From Gemmatimonadales bacterium UBA2975 (lineage in GTDB: Bacteria; Gemmatimonadota; Gemmatimonadetes; Longimicrobiales; Gaopeijiaceae): DNA of 12,469 bases. Numbering within the stretch: position 1 is the first letter of the stretch; every line of letters begins with the position of its first letter. Below, piece by piece: positions 7,306-12,469 of the stretch. Both the position numbers and the translations under genes were made by a program. Location of the stretch: the NCBI GenBank assembly GCA_002348265.1, contig DEAT01000047.1, positions 1 through 12,469 on the forward strand. Direction: 5' to 3'. Under the pieces are notes generated by a model. It did no database searches. It was not told where the DNA came from and saw only the letters and a list, made by a program, of their open reading frames with translations.

Positions 7306-7699
7306 CGGTCACCTCCGACCCAGGGTCGCCGATTCCGGGGTGACCCATCCCCTCATCAGACCCCTGACTGTGAGTCGATACATGCCCCGGATCGCTGGAC
7401 GGATCGTAAGCACCGCCGCCCTCATAATAATCTTCTGAGCGTATCAGTAGTGTTCGCATGGGGCGTGCGAGGAGCACCAAAAACCAAAACGAGATGAAGC
7501 CGTACACGGGATACACAAAGAAGCCCATGCGCTCTTCCAGCGGATGAGGATGAAGATTTTCAGTCCCCATCAAAACAAACTCTGAGAGAAAGAGTGCAGC
7601 ACAGATCGCGTAAAACAGCATGAACAGCCGTTTCACTTTTGCTGGCCTATCCATCCATCCTACTGGACTCTTTACCTCATGATGCCCGTGTTCACTCAT
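7295..7699 (-). CDS. Small two-helix membrane protein of the antiporter locus
   Basis: A 134-residue protein starting at the ATG at 7699, which overlaps the previous stop as ATGA. The frame extends upstream to 7789, but that part lies inside the preceding gene and is not membrane-like, and AGGGG seven bases before 7699 supports the shorter form. It has a His-rich N-terminus (SEHGHHE), a first hydrophobic helix (about 24-45), a short periplasmic-side loop with HPHP, a second helix (about 59-79) containing YPVYGFISFW, then a basic exit (RPMRTLLIRSEDYY) and a soluble Gly/Ser/His-rich tail. Arg/Lys placement suggests both ends are cytoplasmic. The pattern HPHP, YGF-S, R-EDYY recalls small proteins I associate with other Mrp-type loci, but I know no name or measured function. 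An accessory or assembly role for the antiporter is inferred only from position. Confidence 0.75.
   Translation of the reverse strand: MSEHGHHEVKSPVGWMDRPAKVKRLFMLFYAICAALFLSEFVLMGTENLHPHPLEERMGFFVYPVYGFISFWFLVLLARPMRTLLIRSEDYYEGGGAYDPSSDPGHVSTHSQGSDEGMGHPGIGDPGSEVTDAR
7312..7316 (-). promoter_or_regulatory. Ribosome binding site for the third antiporter-like subunit
   Basis: On the minus strand GGAGG, within GGAGGTGA, lies six bases before the ATG at 7305. It sits inside the end of the preceding small gene. It supports this start although the two genes overlap by 11 bases. Confidence 0.65.
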
Positions 7700-9177
7700 C
7701 GAACAACCCCTGAGACAACCATCTGCATGAGTTCCTGGAATAGCTCCGGCCATACAAATAATCCGACAGTCGCCGTTGCTGTGATGCACATCGCTATCAG
7801 GGACGGAGTTGGGGCCTCATGGATCCCATCCTGCTGGTGAGCGTCTTTAGGTCGTTCGAAGAAAAAGGCTTTCACCGGAACTTCGAGCAGGTAATAAAGG
7901 CCTAGCAACGAGCTGAGCATTAAGACCGCGAGTAGCCCAAACTGACTCGCCTCCAGCGTCCCCATCCCCAAAAACCACTTCGACCACGCCCCTCCAGCCG
8001 GGGGAAGTCCGATTATCGACAACGAACCCACAAAGAACGCACCAAACGTTATAGGCATCGTCCGTCCCAATCCGTGCATTCGACTGATCTTTTTTTCGTG
8101 CGCCGCAACCATGATCGCCCCGGCAGCAAAGAAGAGTGTGATCTTCCCAAACGCATGCATGGCTATGTGCATCCCACCACCTATGATTCCGAGTTCATTG
8201 GCGAGCATGGCACCAAGCACTATGTAGGACAGCTGGCTGATCGTTGAGTAGGCAAGCCTGGCCTTCAGATTGTCTTTTCTAAACGCGACCAGTGAACCAA
8301 GGATGATGGTCACTGCAGCAGCCCAAGCCAACCAGGTCGTTGTAGTCAGCGTCTGAAGCAAATCGATACCGAAGATGTAGACAGAAATCTTCAATACAGT
8401 GAACACACCCGCCTTAACGACTGCTACTGCATGTAACAACGCAGATACCGGAGTGGGTGCCACCATAGCTGCAGGAAGCCAGCGATGGAATGGCATTAGC
8501 GCGGCCTTCCCTACGCCATAGACGTACAGGACCAAGATCGCACTGAGAATGCCAGCGGAAGCGGTCCCCGCCAGAATTCCACCAGTTTGAAAATCAAGGG
8601 TCCCCGCTAGCACCCAAGTCCAGATGATCGCAACCAGTTGAAGGCCGACGGAAGTCGTTAGTAAAATTCCCAGGTAAATCCGTCCGGACCTCTTTGCCTC
8701 ATCAGATTGATGGTGCGTAACTAGAGGTACGGTGCAGAACGTAAGGAATTCGTAGAAAACGAAGAGTGTGAAGAGGTTGCCACTGAACGCCACTCCCATT
8801 GCACCAGCAATTGCAATTGCAAAGAAAAAGAAGAAGCGAGTCTGATTCTCTTCGTGATGCCCGCGCATGTAGCCGATCGCATACAAAGACGTGACAGGCC
8901 AGAGAAACCCCGCTACGAGTGCGAACACCATCCCAAGAGGCTCAACTTCAAATGAAAGCCAAACGTTCGGTATTACCTCGAGTATATCCAGGCTCGGTCT
9001 CTCACCTGCTCTGACCAGTCGAAGAAGTGCTAGTACATGCGCGAACGTTAGAACTCCAGTGAGGAGCGTTGCTGCTTCACGAGCATTCTCTTTCTTGCGC
9101 AGAAGCAAAACTAGTCCTGCTCCAATGACCGGAAGGAGAACGGTGAGCAGGACAATCATTCCCGGATCGCTCATCAT
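7696..9177 (-). CDS. NuoL/MrpA-like antiporter subunit
   Basis: Proton-conducting membrane transporter subunit, 493 residues when started at the ATG at 9177, which overlaps the mrpD stop in ATGATGA; a second ATG follows directly. The frame is open back to 9276, but that extra segment is hydrophilic and overlaps mrpD. Motifs resemble NuoL and the N-terminal half of MrpA more than MrpD: SLYAIGYMRG (97-106), FYEFLTF with E143 (helix 5), GKAALMPFHRWLPAAMVAPTPVSALLHA around K224 (helix 7), VVKAGVF with K255 (helix 8), HAFGKITLFF with K345, and GAWSKWF with K400 (helix 12). It therefore probably supplies the pumping unit that MrpA's N-terminal domain supplies in Bacillus. It lacks the long NuoL lateral helix and C-terminal extension. 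The next gene overlaps its stop by four bases. Confidence 0.9.
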   Translation of the reverse strand: MMSDPGMIVLLTVLLPVIGAGLVLLLRKKENAREAATLLTGVLTFAHVLALLRLVRAGERPSLDILEVIPNVWLSFEVEPLGMVFALVAGFLWPVTSLYAIGYMRGHHEENQTRFFFFFAIAIAGAMGVAFSGNLFTLFVFYEFLTFCTVPLVTHHQSDEAKRSGRIYLGILLTTSVGLQLVAIIWTWVLAGTLDFQTGGILAGTASAGILSAILVLYVYGVGKAALMPFHRWLPAAMVAPTPVSALLHAVAVVKAGVFTVLKISVYIFGIDLLQTLTTTTWLAWAAAVTIILGSLVAFRKDNLKARLAYSTISQLSYIVLGAMLANELGIIGGGMHIAMHAFGKITLFFAAGAIMVAAHEKKISRMHGLGRTMPITFGAFFVGSLSIIGLPPAGGAWSKWFLGMGTLEASQFGLLAVLMLSSLLGLYYLLEVPVKAFFFERPKDAHQQDGIHEAPTPSLIAMCITATATVGLFVWPELFQELMQMVVSGVVR

Positions 9178-10661
9178 TGCATCATCCCAAGAAGCGACTC
9201 GGCCGCCGACATTGCAACGTCCGAAGTCGTCCCGGCATCTATTCCAAACCAAAAGCTGGCCGCGACCAGAACCCACGTTGGGATCAGCAAGCCAAGAGGA
9301 GCCTCCTCTATCGGATCGTCATTGTCTCGACGTTTGAAATAGGCGACCTCAATGACCTTCCAGATGTACACTAGTGCCATTAGCGATCCTACCACAACGA
9401 CCACTGCAGCCAACCAATTCCCCCCTGTAATCGCAGCTTGAAGCAAGTACCACTTACTGACAAAACCCACGGTCAGAGGGACGCCGATCATACTCAGGCC
9501 ACCACCGACAAACGCCGCCATCGTCCACGGCATCGACTTACCCAAACCCTTCATGTCTTCGATCCTGACCGAACCGATCCGATACATGACGCAGCCCATC
9601 GCCATGAAAAGTGCGCCCTTCATAAGCGCATGGTTGAAGAGATGAATGATTCCTGCTGCCACTCCGATCACGGACCCGAAGCTGATTCCCAGGATCATGT
9701 AACCGATCTGGGCCACCGACGAGAATGCCAACAATCTTTTGACGTTTGATTGATATATAGCGACTGACGACATCGCGAGAATAGAGACCAGAGCCAGAGG
9801 CATCAGGATCGCATCTAGTCTCATCTGTTCAAACGAAAATTCCCCACCAAAGACAGAGAAGAAGAATCTCAAAAGCAAGTATATGCTCACCTTCGTCGAC
9901 GTCGCCGCCATATACCCAGTGACGGCTGACGGGGCATAGGTGTACGCATTTGGCAACCACAAGTGGAGCGGGAAGAGCGCCAGCTTGAGCGTGACCCCTA
10001 CTGTTAGGAAAGTGAAGGCCACTGCGATCGTTCGATCTCCGTCACCTGATGCCCAGATGGCCGGTATGCGTTCCGCAAGGTCCGCCATCCCAAGCGTGCC
10101 GGTCATAACAAAAAGCAGGCCTATACCTATAACGATGAAGGTCGCCCCAACCGAGCCCATGATTAGGTACTGGAATGCGGAGGTCAGAGCTCGACGATCC
10201 TGGCCAAGCGCAATCATCGAGTAGGCTGATAGAGATGAGATCTCTAGAAAGACAAAGACGTTGAAGACGTCTCCCGTTATCGCGATCCCGAGAAGGCCAC
10301 ACACGTTCAGGAGGAATGCCGCATAAAACAGTGCGTGTCGATCTTCCTCGATCTCTGATGCAACGCTAGTACGAGCGTAGAGCACACCTATCGCTGCGAT
10401 TGCGGAAACTATGAGTGTGACGAAGGCGCCCAGCTGATCTATGCGGTATTCGATTCCAATCGGCGCAACCCAGCCGCCGAGAGAATAAACAATCACTCCG
10501 TCGGTCATTACCCTACGAAGCAGCTGGACTGAGGCTCCGAATGCGAACCATGCTCCGGATGTAGCTATGATCCATGCAGGACCTGATCGATTGATAAGCG
10601 CCGCAATCGGCGCAAGCATCATCGGAACAACGACCAGGAGCGCTGGAAGATTCTGGCTCAC
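9174..10661 (-). CDS. mrpD: Na+/H+ antiporter subunit MrpD
   Basis: A 495-residue polytopic subunit with the closest fit to canonical MrpD: LGGWVAPIGIEYRIDQLGA near residues 61-79, just after the first helices, is the family's periplasmic hallmark. Ion-path residues are E140 in FVFLEISSLS (helix 5), K226 in TLKLALFPLHLWLPNAY (helix 7), K257 in TSTKVSIYLL (helix 8), H344 and K348 in HLFNHALMKGALF, and K403 in VSKWYLL (helix 12). In Mrp complexes this subunit forms one of the two cation/proton paths in the inner membrane. It starts with GTG, sharing GTGA with the mrpC stop. The length and helix pattern (about 14 segments) are normal. I see nothing broken in it. Confidence 0.94.
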   Translation of the reverse strand: MSQNLPALLVVVPMMLAPIAALINRSGPAWIIATSGAWFAFGASVQLLRRVMTDGVIVYSLGGWVAPIGIEYRIDQLGAFVTLIVSAIAAIGVLYARTSVASEIEEDRHALFYAAFLLNVCGLLGIAITGDVFNVFVFLEISSLSAYSMIALGQDRRALTSAFQYLIMGSVGATFIVIGIGLLFVMTGTLGMADLAERIPAIWASGDGDRTIAVAFTFLTVGVTLKLALFPLHLWLPNAYTYAPSAVTGYMAATSTKVSIYLLLRFFFSVFGGEFSFEQMRLDAILMPLALVSILAMSSVAIYQSNVKRLLAFSSVAQIGYMILGISFGSVIGVAAGIIHLFNHALMKGALFMAMGCVMYRIGSVRIEDMKGLGKSMPWTMAAFVGGGLSMIGVPLTVGFVSKWYLLQAAITGGNWLAAVVVVVGSLMALVYIWKVIEVAYFKRRDNDDPIEEAPLGLLIPTWVLVAASFWFGIDAGTTSDVAMSAAESLLGMMQ

Positions 10662-11083
10662 GCGGCGTTATCCTTTCTCGTGATCTCGTCTTCCTCAATC
10701 GTGCCATATGCTTCATTGATGCGCACGACCAGACTGAGACCTAGGGCCAGGGTCGCCACTCCCACAACGATTGCAGTAAGCATCAGTACGTGAGGAATAG
10801 GATTCGAGTAGAGGATTTCAGCACTATCCCTGATAGCATGTGCGGCATCCCCAGCGACCTGAACTCCGTGACCGTCGCCGCCATGCCCGCCTGATTCAAT
10901 GAGGATAGGGGCAGTTCCGCCGCTGATCTTCCCAAATGAGACGTACATCATGATCACGGATGTTTGGAAGATATTCAGCCCAATGAGCTTCTTAACGAGG
11001 TTGTCCCGAGAGATCAGCGCATAAAAGCCAACCATCATTAGGACAATCACCGCCCAATAGTTGAACAAGGTAAAGGAGATCAC
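10658..11083 (-). CDS. mrpC: Na+/H+ antiporter subunit MrpC (NuoK-like)
   Basis: A 141-residue three-helix subunit homologous to NuoK of complex I. The first helix is followed by SRDNLVKKLIGLNIFQTSVIMM (25-46), then GGTAPIL (55-61), and NPIPHVLMLTAIVVGVATLALGLSLV (94-119), which matches the NPLPQALVLTAIVI hallmark of the family. Between the second and third helices is an unusual soluble insertion of about 27 residues rich in Gly, His and Asp (62-88); standard MrpC is about 110-120 long. The C-terminus is charged (EEDEITRKD). It starts with GTG, overlapping the mrpB stop as GTGA, with GGAG close upstream, and its own stop overlaps mrpD. Confidence 0.92.
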   Translation of the reverse strand: MISFTLFNYWAVIVLMMVGFYALISRDNLVKKLIGLNIFQTSVIMMYVSFGKISGGTAPILIESGGHGGDGHGVQVAGDAAHAIRDSAEILYSNPIPHVLMLTAIVVGVATLALGLSLVVRINEAYGTIEEDEITRKDNAA

Positions 11084-11514
11084 GTGTCGATTCTCCTCCG
11101 GCCTGCAAATGCGTAGAAGAGTGCTACCATGACTCCAAACACGGTTACTAGAACACCAAGCTCTACTCCGATTATTCCGTAGTGCTGACCGTGTGTGGGA
11201 TCGTGCTCAGGATCGAAGAGATAACTGTAATTAAGGAACTCACCGCCCCGGAACATCGACAGGTAGCCTACCCCTAGATACAGCGCTACACCCAGGGCTC
11301 CACATGCATAAGCAACCTTTGCTGGCATGACCTTCATGGCCCTCTCGAGTCCAAACACCAGGGCGTAGAGCACGAACACTGCTGCGAATATCACACCCGC
11401 CTGAAAGCCCCCTCCCGGACCGTAGTCGCCGTGGAATTGCACGTAAAGAGCAAATAGGAGGATGAAAGGACTCAGAACCTTCGTACCCACGCGAAGGATT
11501 ACTCGATCATCCAT
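11080..11514 (-). CDS. mrpB: Na+/H+ antiporter subunit MrpB (MnhB domain)
   Basis: A 144-residue four-helix protein of the MnhB family. The family hallmark HGDYGPGGGFQAG spans residues 28-40, between helices 1 and 2. It then has hydrophobic segments at about 41-58, 66-84 and 115-138, with an extramembrane loop rich in Asp, His and Tyr between the last two (about 87-110). This subunit sits in the interface of Mrp complexes and is needed for antiport in Bacillus. Its ATG lies 8 bases inside the end of the upstream gene and is preceded by a 20-base purine tract with several Shine-Dalgarno-like hexamers. One of them directly abuts the ATG, so an effective site must be a few bases further up. Confidence 0.93.
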   Translation of the reverse strand: MDDRVILRVGTKVLSPFILLFALYVQFHGDYGPGGGFQAGVIFAAVFVLYALVFGLERAMKVMPAKVAYACGALGVALYLGVGYLSMFRGGEFLNYSYLFDPEHDPTHGQHYGIIGVELGVLVTVFGVMVALFYAFAGRRRIDT

Positions 11515-12181
11515 CCTCCTCGCCCTCCCCTCCCACGACGGTGCTGTCGTGGGCTTCCTCGTCTTCCATTTCTGCGATCAGGTCTTCACGAGTCATACCC
11601 CGCTTCACCTTATGCCAGTGACCTGCATGATACACTCGCTTGGGAAGTGACCCGCGGGATAGTAGGAGCAAAACCCCCACCATGGCTGTAAAGATTACGG
11701 CCGTTTCACCCATCGTGTCATAGCCACGGTACGATGCTAGGACCGACGTAACGACATTAGGGATATGGCCAATCTCATCTCCTGAATCATGGATATAGTG
11801 CGCGGCTACATTCTGGTGAGCCGGATTGTCTGGCTCACCAAATGGGGGAATCTCGGCCGTTCCGTATACCAGCACACCACCCGTGACTATCACGATAAAA
11901 AGCGGCAAGATCGTTGTGTGTTGCGGCTTTGACTCCTTGTAGCCCACGAGAGCCAGCGTACATAACAAAAGCACCGTCGAGATTCCCGCGCCGACCGCTG
12001 CCTCAGTGAACGCCACATCGACGGCATCCATCACTACGAAGAGCCCGGCTGAAATTAGACTGTATATACCCGCCAGCATCACAGCGACGAACAGGTTACG
12101 AGTCCGGATCACGGCTATGCCCGTTATCGCCAAAAGTACCAGCAGCACCACATCGACAATCTGCACCATGGACTCGGTCAT
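11507..12181 (-). CDS. Stand-alone MrpA C-terminal module (DUF4040/MbhD plus MbhE-like)
   Basis: A 224-residue membrane protein equivalent to the C-terminal part of MrpA, or to MbhD and MbhE fused. The N-terminal half is DUF4040: helices at about 8-26 and 31-50, then DAVDVAFTEAAVGAGISTVLLL (52-73), with D55 and E60 in the conserved DVAxTEAAVGAG motif. After a fourth helix and a His/Asp-rich loop (110-140) comes the MbhE-like end, VLASYRGYDTMGETAVIFTAMVGVLLLL (147-174), with R152, D155 and E159, matching the VDFRGFDTLGE signature at the end of MrpA. A soluble acidic tail follows (about 180-224). In resolved Mrp/Mbh complexes this region contributes to the proposed ion path. The large antiporter half of MrpA is absent from this gene. 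The start overlaps the mrpG stop as ATGA. Confidence 0.88.
   Translation of the reverse strand: MTESMVQIVDVVLLVLLAITGIAVIRTRNLFVAVMLAGIYSLISAGLFVVMDAVDVAFTEAAVGAGISTVLLLCTLALVGYKESKPQHTTILPLFIVIVTGGVLVYGTAEIPPFGEPDNPAHQNVAAHYIHDSGDEIGHIPNVVTSVLASYRGYDTMGETAVIFTAMVGVLLLLSRGSLPKRVYHAGHWHKVKRGMTREDLIAEMEDEEAHDSTVVGGEGEEDG
11515..11534 (-). promoter_or_regulatory. Purine-rich ribosome-binding tract for mrpB inside the upstream gene
   Basis: On the minus strand this is a run of G and A with a single C, containing GGAGGGG, GAGGG and AGGAGG just before the mrpB ATG. The same bases encode the Gly/Glu-rich tail (GGEGEE) of the preceding protein, so the stretch serves two roles. Confidence 0.55.
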
Positions 12182-12469
12182 TCTTCAGCATCTCCCTCGG
12201 CAGACCAAGGCTTCAAGCCACCCGCGAGTCCAGCCCGAGCAAGAGCGTGCGTAGCAATCGGACTGGTGAAGAGCAAAAACAGATATATCAGCACCAGCCG
12301 AACAAGAATGAACCACCAGGAGGACTCACCATGAGTGATGGCCTCGATGGTCTGAAATAGCATTCCAAGAATCAGGAAACCCGCACCCATCGTATCCGTC
12401 ATACCCGCGGCATGGAGTCGTGTGTAGACGTCTGGCATCCTGATGACCCCGAGCGTCCCAACTAGCATG
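12178..12469 (-). CDS. mrpG: Na+/H+ antiporter subunit MrpG (partial, 5' end beyond the window)
   Basis: MnhG-family subunit. The visible frame of 96 residues contains the hallmark GVIRMPDVYTRLHAAGMTDTMG, followed by two hydrophobic segments (about 28-43 and 52-68) and a short acidic tail. An ATG at 12468 touches the window edge, but MrpG proteins have a first helix before the LRLPDVYTRLHA motif. This ATG is therefore probably an internal Met, and the gene should start further right. MrpG is a small structural subunit needed for complex assembly. By locus order, mrpF and mrpE would be expected beyond the right edge. Confidence 0.92.
   Translation of the reverse strand, partial: MLVGTLGVIRMPDVYTRLHAAGMTDTMGAGFLILGMLFQTIEAITHGESSWWFILVRLVLIYLFLLFTSPIATHALARAGLAGGLKPWSAEGDAEE

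Noticed and set aside
7700..7789. Upstream extension of the small membrane protein to 7789
   Set aside because: The extra 30 residues lie inside the preceding gene. The ATGA overlap at 7699 with an AGGGG upstream is the better start.
9178..9276. Upstream extension of the NuoL/MrpA-like subunit to 9276
   Set aside because: The 33 extra residues are hydrophilic and antisense-free but overlap mrpD. The family N-terminus begins right after the ATG pair at 9172-9177.
5467..12469. Membrane-bound hydrogenase, complex I or DabA-type carbon uptake system
   Set aside because: No hydrogenase or NuoB/C/D-like subunits and no DabA gene are visible. The downstream genes are housekeeping, so a plain Mrp antiporter is simpler; genes beyond the right edge could change this.
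1..12469. CRISPR arrays, tRNA or rRNA genes, insertion sequences, attachment sites
   Set aside because: I saw no regularly spaced repeats, transposase-like frames, terminal inverted repeats or recognisable tRNA/rRNA segments by eye on either strand.

Overview
The window reads as a Gram-negative bacterial chromosome segment. The evidence is a lipoprotein-type periplasmic cytochrome c peroxidase and a heptose-phosphate adenylyltransferase of the LPS pathway. No sequence here fixes the phylum; a Gemmatimonadota-like or other deep Gram-negative lineage is only a guess. Coding density is very high and no gene-free stretch exceeds about 170 bases.

Layout, left to right. (1) Positions 3-620, minus strand: N-terminal 206 residues of a GcvT/DmdA-type aminomethyltransferase family protein, running off the left edge. 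(2) Positions 787-2253, plus strand: a di-heme cytochrome c peroxidase/MauG-family lipoprotein, the only plus-strand gene, divergent from the GcvT-like gene. (3) Positions 2347-4543, minus strand: a housekeeping block of a DUF971 protein, rdgB (XTP/dITP pyrophosphatase), rph (RNase PH) and rfaE2 (heptose-1-P adenylyltransferase). (4) Positions 4540-5415, minus strand: a HemC (hydroxymethylbilane synthase) homologue whose catalytic Asp, substrate Lys and cofactor-attaching Cys all appear substituted. (5) Positions 5467-12469, minus strand: an Mrp-type multisubunit cation/proton antiporter locus, transcribed in the order mrpG (5' end cut by the window), a stand-alone MrpA C-terminal module (DUF4040 plus MbhE-like), mrpB, mrpC, mrpD, a NuoL/MrpA-like antiporter subunit, a small two-helix membrane protein, and a third antiporter-like subunit.

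Regions 3-5 form one uninterrupted minus-strand run of 13 genes. Nearly every junction is an ATGA/GTGA overlap or a 2-21 base gap, so the run is probably a long operon or a chain of overlapping transcripts entering from beyond position 12469. The subunit order G-A(C-terminal)-B-C-D matches the Mrp-like module of archaeal Mbh hydrogenases rather than the classical Bacillus A-to-G order. No hydrogenase, CODH or DabA gene is visible, so a stand-alone Na+/H+ antiporter with three pump-like subunits is the simplest reading.

The most unusual feature is the HemC-like gene. The fold is clearly recognisable, but the residues needed for dipyrromethane cofactor attachment and catalysis appear to be missing, and no other haem gene lies nearby.
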